Position numbers and translations under genes: made by a program. 64,000 bases of DNA from Ruminococcus sp. GTDB taxonomy: Bacteria; Bacillota; Clostridia; Oscillospirales; Acutalibacteraceae. The stretch's first letter is position 1. Each line of letters begins with the position of its first letter. Below, piece by piece: positions 15,932 through 25,148 of this stretch. Where the stretch lies: the NCBI GenBank assembly GCA_017458845.1, contig JAFSZY010000036.1, positions 1 through 64,000 on the forward strand. Reading direction: 5' to 3'. The notes beneath the pieces are model-generated. The model made no database searches and had not been told where the DNA came from. It was given only the letters and a program-made list of their open reading frames with translations.

Positions 15932-16750
15932 TTAACCTCCCTGCACGCTCATATGACGCACGCAGGCGTTCCATATAATTCTTTGAAGGAAAATAAAGAA
16001 CGCAAGCCAGAATACCTGCAGTCCAAGGCTCAAGAGAATTGTCGGCACGTCATACATCCCCAGATAAATCATAACTGGTATGTAGGTCAGTGAGGCGAAG
16101 GGGAGAAGGTTCAATACAAAACCGAGCCCCGCGGGCATAAACGCCAGAGGTACAACTCCGCCCGAAAGGAAGCCCACAATGCAGTCCTTTAGCAGGTTTG
16201 AACCCCACAGATACTTAAGTACAAACGCTGAGTATCCGTAACATACATTAAAGTAAAAGTTAATCAGATAGGAGAGAGTGAGGCTTAATAAATAAACAAG
16301 AAAATACCAGATGTTAAAGCCGAGAACTCCCGTCGCCGCGAACTTATAGATTTCGACTCCCGCCATAAGAGGTACAAAAACTATCATAGCTGTCATTGTG
16401 CGCTCACCAAGCTCCTGAAACAGAAAGGCAAACTCAAAACGGATAGGTTTAATCATCCTCATTGCTATACTTCCGTCGCGGATTTCCTCGCCTACGGCAA
16501 ACGCGCCGTCGGAATAAGAGACAATCCCCGTGAGAAAGCTGATGAAAATATAAACCACCATATCGTGCTCGCTAAAGCCCATAAAAGTTTTCGCTCCGCC
16601 CGAGGTGAATACAGCGTGCCACAAAAAGTAGTTTATAAAGCACCTGAGTATGTCGCCGAAAATAAAGAAAATAAAGTTCACTCTGTACTGAGCGGCGAGC
16701 AGAAATCCCGCGTGGGTGAAAGGCTTGTAGATTCTCAGGATTTTACGCAC
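15932..16750 (-). CDS. ABC-2-type exporter permease 1
   Basis: 272 residues and about six membrane helices, homologous in layout to its neighbour. The segment VGEEIRDGSIAMRMIKPIRFEFAFLFQELGER is the counterpart of the family motif in the second permease. Its start overlaps the end of the ATPase gene by 8 bp, pointing to translational coupling. Likely forms the heterodimeric membrane channel of a drug, lipid or peptide exporter; the substrate is not evident. Confidence 0.85.
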   Translation of the reverse strand: MRKILRIYKPFTHAGFLLAAQYRVNFIFFIFGDILRCFINYFLWHAVFTSGGAKTFMGFSEHDMVVYIFISFLTGIVSYSDGAFAVGEEIRDGSIAMRMIKPIRFEFAFLFQELGERTMTAMIVFVPLMAGVEIYKFAATGVLGFNIWYFLVYLLSLTLSYLINFYFNVCYGYSAFVLKYLWGSNLLKDCIVGFLSGGVVPLAFMPAGLGFVLNLLPFASLTYIPVMIYLGMYDVPTILLSLGLQVFWLAFFIFLQRIIWNACVRHMSVQGG

Positions 16751-17756
16751 TCGGGTTCACCCCGCTTTTGTAAATGTCCTTGATGATTTCCTCGATATCC
16801 GCGTCGCCTACGTTGATGTCGTTGACGTGAGTGACCGACAGGGTATAGCTGAGCATTTTCTCGACAGAAACAGTGTCGCTGTTAAACTTGACGGATATAA
16901 TATGCCCATCGTTTTCGACGAGAATATCATCGTCGGTGAGGTTGAATTCGCGCTTGTAGTCGAGCTTTTCGGCGGTTTTGAAGTCGGCGGGGATGAACCT
17001 CAGCTCGCGCGACTGACCGTACCTCGATTTCAGCTCGTCAATAGCTCCGTCAAAGACCTTGCTGCCTTTGTCAATCATAACGATTCGGTCGCACAGGTTC
17101 TCCACATCCTGCAGGTCGTGGGTGGTGAGGATGACGGTTGTCTGTTCCTCAGCGTTAATCGCCTTAATAGCGCCCCTGATGTTGTCTTTTACCACCACGT
17201 CAAGCCCGATTGTGGGCTCGTCGAGGAAAAGCACCTTTGGACTGTGCAGCAGAGAAGCGGCTATATCCGCTCTCATTCTCTGCCCGAGGGAGAGGGTTCT
17301 GACAGGGCTTGTGATGAAGTCGTCAAGCTCCAGCACCTCATTGAGGAAAGCCATACGCTTTTTGTACTGCTCGTTGTCAACCTCGTAGATTTCCTTGAGA
17401 ACGGTGTAGGTTTCCCTGAGTGCGAGGTCCCACCATAATTGGGTGCGCTGACCGAAAACTACGCCAATTTCTTTGACATAATTTTTGCGGTTTTTGTACG
17501 GTATCTGACCGCCGATTTCACACTTGCCAGAGGTAGGGGTGAGGATGCCCGTGAGCATTTTGATTACGGTGGATTTTCCCGCGCCGTTGGGACCTATAAA
17601 GCCCATAATCTCGCCTTTGGGAACGTGAAAGCTGATGTCGTCAACTGCCGTTATTATTTCGTTTTTCGGTTTAAAAAAGGATTTGATACTGCCCTTGAGC
17701 CCGGGCTCTTTGACAACCTTTTTGAATTCTTTGCGTAAGTTTTCTACATAAATCAT
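16743..17756 (-). CDS. ABC exporter ATP-binding protein
   Basis: 337 residues. Walker A GFIGPNGAGKSTVIKML (about 53-69), Q-loop VVFGQRTQLWW, signature LSLGQRMRADIAASLL (about 153), Walker B KVLFLDEPTIGLD and switch His TTHDL are all present. An N-terminal extension (KKVVKEPGLKGSIKSFF) and a C-terminal domain of about 100 residues are typical for ATPases paired with DUF990-type permeases. It energises the two permeases encoded downstream and is the first gene of that operon. Confidence 0.92.
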   Translation of the reverse strand: MIYVENLRKEFKKVVKEPGLKGSIKSFFKPKNEIITAVDDISFHVPKGEIMGFIGPNGAGKSTVIKMLTGILTPTSGKCEIGGQIPYKNRKNYVKEIGVVFGQRTQLWWDLALRETYTVLKEIYEVDNEQYKKRMAFLNEVLELDDFITSPVRTLSLGQRMRADIAASLLHSPKVLFLDEPTIGLDVVVKDNIRGAIKAINAEEQTTVILTTHDLQDVENLCDRIVMIDKGSKVFDGAIDELKSRYGQSRELRFIPADFKTAEKLDYKREFNLTDDDILVENDGHIISVKFNSDTVSVEKMLSYTLSVTHVNDINVGDADIEEIIKDIYKSGVNPSA

Positions 17757-17874
17757 ACTAGCATTATAGATTATGGAGAATGTATTTGCAAGTGTTTTAA
17801 AAACTGATAGTATTTATGGTGCATAATAAACAAAAATATATGTCAATTTTTTATACACAAATTCTCATTTTTTA

Positions 17875-17903
17875 TTGATTGTATACCCAAAATGTGGTAT
17901 AAT
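17875..17903 (+). promoter_or_regulatory. Promoter of amylase 1
   Basis: TTGATT at 17875-17880, 17-bp spacer, extended -10 TGGTATAAT ending 17903. An 8-bp hairpin GGGATTAA/TTAATCCC follows at 17915-17935, just ahead of the AGGAGG site, and might act as an operator or RNA control element. Confidence 0.7.
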
Positions 17904-17954
17904 TACTCTAACTTGGGATTAAAGGCATTAATCCCGTAAATTCAGGAGGAAATT

Positions 17955-20792
17955 ATGAAAGTAAAAAGAAGTTTTATCTCCATTCTTCTTTGTCTTGCTC
18001 TGCTGTTTACGAGCGTCGCGGCTATCGGCGCTGTTCAGGCGACTGCGGCAAGCACCGAAAAGAAATCTACAGGCAACTCTAACACGGGCGAGCTTGTTCT
18101 CAAAGCTTGGAACTGGCCTATCAGCGTAATCGAGGACAACCTCGACGAGATTGCTGACGCGGGCTTTACCGTTATCGAGACATCCGCCGTTAACGGTATC
18201 GTAGGCAGCGGTAATTCCGTAACAGACTGGTATCAGTTCTATCAGCCCACAAATTACAGTATCGGTAATAAAATCGGTACGGAGGCTGAGTTCAAAACGC
18301 TCTGCTCCAACGCAAATGCTAAGGGTATCAAGATTATTGTTGACGTTGTTCTCAACCATACTACCGACCAGACAAGTATGGTTGACTCATCCTTGCAGCA
18401 TTGGCATAGCTCCACAAACACGCTGCAGGGCGACGATTACAACGACCGCTATAAGGTTACACAGTGGCGCCAGAGCGGTATGCCCGACCTTGACACAAGC
18501 CGCTCGGATATCCAGAGCGCGGCTAATACTTTCTTAAAGAGAATGATCTCCGACGGCGCTTCGGGTTTCCGTTTTGACGCGGCTAAGCATATTGAGCTTC
18601 CGTCTCAGTATGATGGTTCATATGGCTGCGCTTCAGATTACTGGCCCAATGCTCTTAACGGAGTTAACGCTACATTTATGTACGGCGAGGTTCTCGGCGG
18701 AACAAACGCCAACGAGTATATGAACTATATGAAGATTACGGATTCAGGCTACAGCGGCAACGTTAGATCCGCTATCCAGAGTTGGAATCTCCCTGCGAGC
18801 ACTTTAACAAACTATGACCACAGCGCTGATCCGGACTATCTTGTAAACTATGTTGAAACTCACGACAACTTTGTTGACGGCAACTACGGAATGTCTAACT
18901 TCCAGCTTCAGCTTGCGTGGGCGGCTATTGCGGCTATGGGCAACAACTGTATGTATCTTGCCCGTCCTTACGGCTCAACCTCAAGTTATACATCGGGCGG
19001 CACAGGCTACAAGGGTTCCAACAACGTGTATGACGGCGGTGACGGAGCTTACCTCTTACCTCAGGTTGCGGAGGTTAACAAGTTCCACAACGCTATGAGC
19101 GGCAAGGCTACATATGTTTCCAACATCAATAACAATACCCAGGTTGTCGCGGTAAGACGCGGAACTGACGGTATATGCATTATCAACGCGGGCGCCTCGG
19201 CGGTAACCTTCTCCGGCGTTTATACAGGTATGGCTAACGGCACATACAAGGATACAATCAACAACACTTCCTTTACAGTATCGAACGGTTATATGAGCGG
19301 TACGGTAAATAGTGGTCAGATTTATCCGATTTACAATTCTTCATCATCAAGCGAAGTATCTCTCTCCGATTGCTACCTCCACGGCTGGATCGGCAATCAG
19401 GACTACACAGGCACAGACTACCACTTCAACTCAAGCGGAAGCCTCACAGCAACATTCGCCAGTGACAGCTATGTATATATCAACGCAAACGGCACAGATT
19501 ATAAGACAGCTTCTTATGTAAGCGGCAGCTCTGGTTCATTCTACGCAGGCAATACCGAGAAGATGTACGTTCCGGCGGGTACAGCTACCTTTACTCTCAC
19601 AAAGAGCGGTACAGGCTTTAACCTCAGCTACACCACCAGCGGCGGTAATGTAACCGAGCCCACATCATCGGGCGGTACAACAAGCGGCGCGCTCTATCTT
19701 AACGCTTCATACGCGAGCACAGCGAGTCCGAAGTGGTACATCTGGACTTGGGGCACAGGCAGCGGCAGAGCTGTACAAGGTACATTAGACAGTACAAGCG
19801 GCTACTATAAATTCACTGATTATGATTCAAATGTGATTTTCCTTCGTGTTGACCCGAGCAGTTCATTTGATGGTTCAAGCTGGAGCAATCCTCCCGTATG
19901 GAACAAGACAGATGATTTGACTGTTCCCAGTGGCAAGAACCTCTTTACTATAGACGGTTGGCTTACGGGCACATGGGGCACATACACTGAGCCCACACCC
20001 ACATATGATTACACCGTTAATTATATCTATGAGGATTATAACGGCAACACAAATACTATTACCAGGACAGTTGAGGATTCAGAATTAACAGACGCCGGTA
20101 CGATTGCGGCGCTCAATGATCCTTCGGGGATACTTAAGGATCCTAAGTACTCCTATTCTATCGGAAGCGCTTCAAAATCCGACACGACAATCACTGCTTA
20201 CCTTACTAAAACCGAGAAAAAATATACGGTTAACTTAAACGGCACAAAGCAGGGTGAGTACTCGTATATGGATCAAGCGACAATAACGAACTCTACGGCT
20301 ACAGGCTTCTTAATTGACGGTAATCTGGTTAAGTACGGCAACGCTATCACGTTCTACGTTACCGGTAATGTTGAAGTTACCACAGACGCGAGCGCGACTC
20401 ACGAAGATACTGCTATCCTGACTCATAACGGCACATATCTCAAGGGTGACACGCTCTCACTCGAGTTGCTCGCTACAGCGAATGTTGAAGACTTTAACCG
20501 TATGGGTGTTGCGTTCAGCCTGAGTTCAAAGACCAATACTCAGATTGCGGCAGCTGTCAACTCATTCACTACATTAGGCAGCACAAAGACAGTTAACGGA
20601 ATTGGTGTTCATAACTCAAATGTCGACTGGCCCAACTCCTCGGGACAGTATCAGTTCAGATATGCTCCTTATATGTCCATCAGTAAAATTCCTTCTGGCT
20701 CCTCACTCTACTTCTATACTTTCGCTGCAACAGACAACGCGGTTGTTATCAGTGACGCTGTTCAGGTACAGATTGCGTCTATTACCGCGTAA
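17955..20792 (+). CDS. Secreted GH13 alpha-amylase 1 with multiple C-terminal modules
   Basis: 945 residues, signal peptide 1-32. The GH13 catalytic domain (about 45-460) has region I DVVLNH (about 130-135), region II GFRFDAAKH (nucleophile Asp208), region III YGEVL (acid/base Glu245) and region IV ETHD (about 301-304). It is most like the B. subtilis AmyE group (GH13_28) but diverges at the start (LKAWNWPISVIEDN). Two likely starch-binding modules follow (about 475-565 and 575-675), then a YIYEDYNGN beta segment and a last module (about 815-945, LTHNGTYLKGDTLSLEL) that I do not recognise. There is no dockerin or sortase motif. The enzyme should cut alpha-1,4 bonds in starch outside the cell. 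Confidence 0.9.
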   Translation: MKVKRSFISILLCLALLFTSVAAIGAVQATAASTEKKSTGNSNTGELVLKAWNWPISVIEDNLDEIADAGFTVIETSAVNGIVGSGNSVTDWYQFYQPTNYSIGNKIGTEAEFKTLCSNANAKGIKIIVDVVLNHTTDQTSMVDSSLQHWHSSTNTLQGDDYNDRYKVTQWRQSGMPDLDTSRSDIQSAANTFLKRMISDGASGFRFDAAKHIELPSQYDGSYGCASDYWPNALNGVNATFMYGEVLGGTNANEYMNYMKITDSGYSGNVRSAIQSWNLPASTLTNYDHSADPDYLVNYVETHDNFVDGNYGMSNFQLQLAWAAIAAMGNNCMYLARPYGSTSSYTSGGTGYKGSNNVYDGGDGAYLLPQVAEVNKFHNAMSGKATYVSNINNNTQVVAVRRGTDGICIINAGASAVTFSGVYTGMANGTYKDTINNTSFTVSNGYMSGTVNSGQIYPIYNSSSSSEVSLSDCYLHGWIGNQDYTGTDYHFNSSGSLTATFASDSYVYINANGTDYKTASYVSGSSGSFYAGNTEKMYVPAGTATFTLTKSGTGFNLSYTTSGGNVTEPTSSGGTTSGALYLNASYASTASPKWYIWTWGTGSGRAVQGTLDSTSGYYKFTDYDSNVIFLRVDPSSSFDGSSWSNPPVWNKTDDLTVPSGKNLFTIDGWLTGTWGTYTEPTPTYDYTVNYIYEDYNGNTNTITRTVEDSELTDAGTIAALNDPSGILKDPKYSYSIGSASKSDTTITAYLTKTEKKYTVNLNGTKQGEYSYMDQATITNSTATGFLIDGNLVKYGNAITFYVTGNVEVTTDASATHEDTAILTHNGTYLKGDTLSLELLATANVEDFNRMGVAFSLSSKTNTQIAAAVNSFTTLGSTKTVNGIGVHNSNVDWPNSSGQYQFRYAPYMSISKIPSGSSLYFYTFAATDNAVVISDAVQVQIASITA

Positions 20793-20806
20793 ATCAACTA
20801 TCAATT

Positions 20807-20834
20807 ACGGCTCCCTTTTCGGGAGCCGTTTTTT
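20807..20834 (+). terminator. Terminator after amylase 1
   Basis: ACGGCTCCC and GGGAGCCGT pair around TTTTC, then a run of T. Confidence 0.92.
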
Positions 20835-20890
20835 CACTTGCCATTTTGTACGGTATATGTTATTATGAACTCAACCGAGGAGGGATTAAT

Positions 20891-21736
20891 ATGAAAGTAA
20901 AAATCATTTCCGACAGTACCTGCGACCTGTCTTCCGAACTTATCAAAAAATATGATATAGCTATCCTGCCGCTCTTTGTTAATATGGCAAACAAAACTAT
21001 GCGCGACGGCACCGAGGTGGTGCCCGAGGATATCTACAGCTATGTTAAGGAAACAGGCGTACTCCCCAAGACAGCCGCTCCCAACATCAGCGACTACCTC
21101 GATATCTTTAACGAGTGGCACGACAAGGGCTATTCGATTGTGCATTTTAATATTAGCAGCGAGTTCTCCAGCGCCTACAACACCGCTTGCCTCGCAGCAG
21201 AGGAAGTCGGCGACGTGTGCGTTGTGGACAGCCGTAACCTTTCCACGGGACAAGGTCTCGTAGTGCTTTACGGCGCCGAGCTAGCCGCCGAGGGCAAGCC
21301 GATTGAGGAGATTAAGGCGGCTTGTGATGAAATCGCTCCCAGAGTCGAGGCGAGCTTTGTCGTTGACAGCATAGACTATCTCTACAAGGGCGGACGCTGC
21401 AGTGCGGTTGCCGCTTTGGGAGCCAATCTTCTAAGGCTCAAGCCTCTCATAGATGTTGTCGATGGAAAAATGACCTCGGGCAAAAAGTATCGTGGAAACA
21501 TAGACAGAGTTATTCTTAACTATGTTGACGATAAACTCCGTGACCGCGACGATATCGACTTCAAGAGGATTTTTATTACTCACACCAAGTGCAACCCCGA
21601 AACAGTCAAGGAGGTTGAAGCCAAGGTTAAGGAGCTTTGCCCTCAGTTTGAGGAAATCCTCGAGACTACTGCGGGCTGTACCGTAACTTCCCATTGCGGA
21701 CCGAATACGCTGGGAGTTTTGTTTATTAGGAAATAA
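20891..21736 (+). CDS. DegV-family fatty-acid-binding protein
   Basis: 281 residues starting ATG 20891 behind GAGGAGGG. It has the DegV pattern: KIISDSTCDLS at the N terminus, DGTEVVPEDIY, KTAAPNISDYLDIF, FNISSEFSSAYNTA, VVDSRNLSTGQGL and CGPNTLGVLF at the C terminus. DegV/FakB proteins hold a fatty acid and present it to a FakA kinase for phosphorylation. The partner is not in this window. Confidence 0.9.
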   Translation: MKVKIISDSTCDLSSELIKKYDIAILPLFVNMANKTMRDGTEVVPEDIYSYVKETGVLPKTAAPNISDYLDIFNEWHDKGYSIVHFNISSEFSSAYNTACLAAEEVGDVCVVDSRNLSTGQGLVVLYGAELAAEGKPIEEIKAACDEIAPRVEASFVVDSIDYLYKGGRCSAVAALGANLLRLKPLIDVVDGKMTSGKKYRGNIDRVILNYVDDKLRDRDDIDFKRIFITHTKCNPETVKEVEAKVKELCPQFEEILETTAGCTVTSHCGPNTLGVLFIRK

Positions 21737-21740
21737 CAGG

Positions 21741-21988
21741 AACAGTTAACAGTTAACAAGTAACAGGTAACAGTTGTGGTCGGGTAGAGATGTTCCATCT
21801 TCCGAAACGTAAGTGTTCCGATTGGATAAATATTGATATATACAAATTTAGCCCAAAGGTCAGTTTTAACCTCTGGGCTTATCTTTATAGTACTAGATGA
21901 TTATAAATAGTTCGGGAACAAAAGGCTTGAATCGGTTGATGTTTTGTTCTCGACAATAATTGTTAACTATTAACTGTTACTTGTTAAC
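21741..21988. repeat. Interspersed element flanked by inverted heptamer arrays (copy 1)
   Basis: TTAACAG-type repeats at 21741-21775 face inverted ones at 21961-21988. The core (21776-21960) matches, in reverse complement, the core at 38635-38890. Shared blocks include CCGATTGGATAAATA, AGTTCGGGAACA and TGTTCTCGAC. A terminator-like stem (AGCCCAAAGGT/ACCTCTGGGCT, 21850-21879) sits where the other copy carries a nested insertion. The left array begins at the degV stop and the right one abuts the argS stop. Confidence 0.75.
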
Positions 21989-21990
21989 TC

Positions 21991-23724
21991 CTACATAGCT
22001 TCAGGGCAATCAATATTGAACATATCGAGAACGTTCTTGATAACAGTTTTAACTGCCAGGCAGAGGCTGAGTCGCGCCTGCATAAGGCTCTCGTCGTCGC
22101 ACTTAACCCTGCAAGCGTTGTAAAATTTGTGGAAGAGCGTTGCCGTCTTTGTTACGTATCTTGTGATTCGGGTGGGATCATATTCCTTAGCGGCTGAGAC
22201 AATCTCGTCCTCAAACTCCGCTATGTGGTTAATGAGCTCCAGCTCCTCGGGCTGAGAAAGCATTTTGAGTTCCTCGGCGCTTACTGCCTTGGGCTCTATA
22301 TTGTCTTTAGCTAATGCTTTTAATATACTGCAAATCCTGGCGTGAGCGTACTGAACGTAATAAACGGGGTTCTGGTTGTCCTGCTGTACGGCTATGTCGA
22401 GGTCAAAGTCCATCTGGGTATTTGCTTCTCTGGTGTTGAACAGAAAGCGCGCGCTGTCCACGGGAACCTCGTCGAGCAGGTCGCTGAGCTGAATTGCCTT
22501 GCCTGTGCGCTTGCTCATTTTGACAACCTGTCCGCCCGACACGAGCTTTACGAGCTGCATAAGCACAACCACAAGCTCTTCGCCGTTATAGCCTATGGCG
22601 TCCATAGCGCCCTTCATCCTCATAACGTGACCGTGGTGGTCTGCGCCCCAGATATCGATGAGGGTTTCAAAGCCTCTGTCGAATTTGTTCTTGTGATAGG
22701 CTATGTCCGCCGCAAAGTAGGTGGGGTTGCCGTTCTGACGAATCAGCACGTCGTCCTTGAGCTCCAGCTTATCTATATAGTCCTGAGTTTTGCCCTCTTT
22801 GAGCAGAATTTCGGTGCAGACGTCTTTGTTTTTGTACCAAATCGCGCCCTCTTTTTCGTAGGTGAGACCTTTTTCGGTGAGCAGGTCTACAACTGCCTTG
22901 ACCTCGCCGCTCTCGTGGAGAACGCTCTCAAAGAACCATTTGTCGTATTTGATTTTATACTTCGCCATATCGCTCTGCATTTTGGCGATATTTTTTGGCA
23001 GGGCGTAGTCTACTAATGCTTTCTTGCGTGTTTCGCTGTCGGCATCCGCAAGCTTGTCGCCGAACTCGTCGGCATACGCCTGAGCGCTTTCTGTGATGTC
23101 CGCGCCCTGATAGCCGTCCTCGGGGAACTCTACGCCTTCCTTATAAATTTGCAGATATCTTGCTTCCAGCGAGCAGGCGAACTTTTCAATCTGATTGCCC
23201 GCGTCGTTTACATAAAATTCACGGTAGGCGCTGTAGCCCGCCTTGTCGAGTACGGCGGCGAGACAGTCGCCCAGAGCTCCGCCCCTGGCGTTGCCCATAT
23301 GCATAGGGCCTGTGGGATTGGCGGACACGAACTCTACCATAACCTTCTTGCCTTTGCCAAAGTCAGAGCTTCCGTAGCTTTCCTTCTGAACTTCAACGTC
23401 TTTTAAAACAGCGGCGTAATAATCGCCCGAGAAAAAGAAGTTGATGAATCCCGGTCCCGCGGTCTCGCATCTGTCAAAGTATGTGCCGTCGAGCTCAATG
23501 TTCGAGGTGATAGCCTGAGCTATTTTGATGGGAGCGGTTTTGAAAACTCTCGCTCCCGCCATTGCCGCGTTGGTGGCAAAATCGCCGTTTTTCCTGTCCG
23601 CGGGCGTCTCGATGATGAACTCGGGGATTTCCGCGTTTATAAGCTCGCCGTTTTCCATAGCCTTTTTGATGGCGTTTTCAACGGCGGTTCTAAGCTGAAT
23701 TTTTGCAGTGTTTAAAGTGTTCAT
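21991..23724 (-). CDS. argS: Arginyl-tRNA synthetase
   Basis: 577 residues, the usual class I ArgRS length. The HIGH-type motif appears in ANPTGPMHMGNARGGALGD (about 132-150) and the KMSKS-like loop as VKMSKRTGKAIQLSDLLDEV. The N-terminal ArgRS-specific domain (Add1) and the C-terminal DALR anticodon-binding domain (HARICSIL...) are present. It charges tRNA-Arg, including the tRNA-Arg(CCT) encoded here at 5324. Third gene of the murI-ywiB-argS operon (4-bp gap). Confidence 0.97.
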   Translation of the reverse strand: MNTLNTAKIQLRTAVENAIKKAMENGELINAEIPEFIIETPADRKNGDFATNAAMAGARVFKTAPIKIAQAITSNIELDGTYFDRCETAGPGFINFFFSGDYYAAVLKDVEVQKESYGSSDFGKGKKVMVEFVSANPTGPMHMGNARGGALGDCLAAVLDKAGYSAYREFYVNDAGNQIEKFACSLEARYLQIYKEGVEFPEDGYQGADITESAQAYADEFGDKLADADSETRKKALVDYALPKNIAKMQSDMAKYKIKYDKWFFESVLHESGEVKAVVDLLTEKGLTYEKEGAIWYKNKDVCTEILLKEGKTQDYIDKLELKDDVLIRQNGNPTYFAADIAYHKNKFDRGFETLIDIWGADHHGHVMRMKGAMDAIGYNGEELVVVLMQLVKLVSGGQVVKMSKRTGKAIQLSDLLDEVPVDSARFLFNTREANTQMDFDLDIAVQQDNQNPVYYVQYAHARICSILKALAKDNIEPKAVSAEELKMLSQPEELELINHIAEFEDEIVSAAKEYDPTRITRYVTKTATLFHKFYNACRVKCDDESLMQARLSLCLAVKTVIKNVLDMFNIDCPEAM

Positions 23725-23728
23725 TTTT

Positions 23729-24169
23729 TCAACCCTTTTCTTTAATGTCTATGTAGAACTCGTTTTTTGAGAGGAACTCGTTGTTGAAGCTGAGCTCGTA
23801 GCTGACGTGAAGCTTGCCGCCCTTGTCGCTGAGCTCGTTATCGATGGAGTCGGTGTAAACTCCAATCATCAAGTCTCCCATAATAGTGCGGTAAAAGCAC
23901 TGGTGACGCTTATCTTTTTCAAGAATGAGGCGCGTCTGGGTTTCGCCCTTGCGGATTATGGTGACCTTGTCATCGCTCTCAACCTTGACAACGTTGTTTG
24001 TGGATATGGCGGGGTTTTCCTCGTCATATTCCTTGTATGAAATAAAAGTATGTCCAAGGTTATTTATCATATAGCTGCCGACGGTAGTGAGTTCGATTTT
24101 GTCCTTTTCGCCGTCGATTTCCTGAATTCCCGTTACGGTAATCAGGTAGTTGTTTTTATTTTCACTCAT
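23729..24169 (-). CDS. ywiB: DUF1934 (YwiB-like) beta-barrel protein
   Basis: 146 residues of mostly beta structure, with YLITVTGIQEIDGEKDKIELTTVGSY at the N terminus and LHVSYELSFNNEFLSKNEFYIDIKE at the C terminus. This matches the calycin-like DUF1934 family, whose genes often sit beside argS in Firmicutes, as here. Biochemical function is unknown. It lies between murI and argS with gaps of 7 and 4 bp. Confidence 0.82.
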   Translation of the reverse strand: MSENKNNYLITVTGIQEIDGEKDKIELTTVGSYMINNLGHTFISYKEYDEENPAISTNNVVKVESDDKVTIIRKGETQTRLILEKDKRHQCFYRTIMGDLMIGVYTDSIDNELSDKGGKLHVSYELSFNNEFLSKNEFYIDIKEKG

Positions 24170-24176
24170 TTTTTCC

Positions 24177-24989
24177 TCAGTATTTCTCTATATCAATCTG
24201 TGTGACCGTGTGGCTCACGTTCTCGCCCAGGAACACTCCCGCTACGTTCTCAAAGCCGTCGGGTGTGTCCGAAACATAGTATTCGCACGAGCCGATTTGA
24301 CTGCTGTCGTTCAAAAGATTATTCTCTTTTAGAATTTTAGCGGCGTAAATAGCGGTTTCCCTGCCGCTGTCAATCAGCGTTACGCTGTCGCCGATAACAT
24401 TTGAAATAGCCTTGGAGATAATCGGATAATGTGTGCAGCCGAGTATTACCGTGTCAGCTTCGGCTTTTATAATCTTCTCAAGATATCTTTCGATAACCAG
24501 CTTTGTCACGGGGTCGTCCTTATCGATAAACCCGCTCTCTACAAGCGGCACAAACAGCGGGCAGTCCTGCTCGATAACCTCAACCGCGCTGTCAAAGCTG
24601 TGGATGAGGTCGCGGTAGCTGTGGCTGTTGATGGTCGCGCTGGTACCTATTACGCCGATTTTCTTGTTCTTTGTAGCCTTCGCGGCGGCAAAACAAGTTG
24701 GCGACACAACGCCCGTGTAAGGGACAGGCAGGTCTTTTTTGAGGTTAAGCGCAACTGAGCTGACCGTACCGCACGCCGCGATAATCATTTTAACATTATT
24801 CTTTAAAAGAAATTTAGTGTCCTGCCTGGCGTATTTTTTTATGGTATCGTTCGAGCGTGTTCCGTAGGGAACTCTGCCTGTGTCGCCGAAATATATGATA
24901 TTCTCGTTTGGCAAAACGTTTTTGAGCTCGCGCACGGCGGTAAGTCCGCCGAGTCCCGAGTCAAAAACACCTATTGGAGCGTTGTTCAT
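24177..24989 (-). CDS. murI: Glutamate racemase
   Basis: 270 residues. The two catalytic Cys motifs are in MIIAACGTVSSVALN (about 71-77, with the usual N replaced by G) and ILGCTHYPII (about 183-188). The N terminus IGVFDSGLGGLTAVRELKNVLPNENIIYFGDTGRVPYG is typical. The enzyme makes D-glutamate for peptidoglycan. First gene of a three-gene operon with its own promoter. Confidence 0.95.
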   Translation of the reverse strand: MNNAPIGVFDSGLGGLTAVRELKNVLPNENIIYFGDTGRVPYGTRSNDTIKKYARQDTKFLLKNNVKMIIAACGTVSSVALNLKKDLPVPYTGVVSPTCFAAAKATKNKKIGVIGTSATINSHSYRDLIHSFDSAVEVIEQDCPLFVPLVESGFIDKDDPVTKLVIERYLEKIIKAEADTVILGCTHYPIISKAISNVIGDSVTLIDSGRETAIYAAKILKENNLLNDSSQIGSCEYYVSDTPDGFENVAGVFLGENVSHTVTQIDIEKY

Positions 24990-25024
24990 ATCGCATTTTC
25001 CTTTGCATAATATTACAATTTATA

Positions 25025-25053
25025 ATGATAACATAAATATATAAATGTTTCAA
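25025..25053 (-). promoter_or_regulatory. Promoter of the murI operon
   Basis: Minus strand: TTGAAA (25048-25053), 17-bp spacer, TATCAT (25025-25030). Confidence 0.6.
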
Positions 25054-25085
25054 GATGTTTTTACCCCCTTATACCACGGGATATG

Positions 25086-25114
25086 TTGACAAACTGCCTG
25101 CTTAAAGCTATAAT
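25086..25114 (+). promoter_or_regulatory. Promoter of the 25149 gene
   Basis: Consensus TTGACA (25086-25091), 17-bp spacer, TATAAT (25109-25114). A strong vegetative promoter. Confidence 0.85.
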
Positions 25115-25148
25115 AACTGTATCTACGTAAAAAGGATTGATAACACTT

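Noticed and set aside
15115..17756. Bacteriocin or lantibiotic exporter
   Set aside because: The ABC-2 pair has no peptidase domain and no precursor peptide gene nearby.
22342..23016. 224-codon plus-strand ORF inside argS
   Set aside because: argS is certain on the minus strand, and this ORF follows from its codon bias.
21737..25080. T-box leader for argS
   Set aside because: argS is third in an operon, and no T-box sequence or specifier structure was seen before murI.
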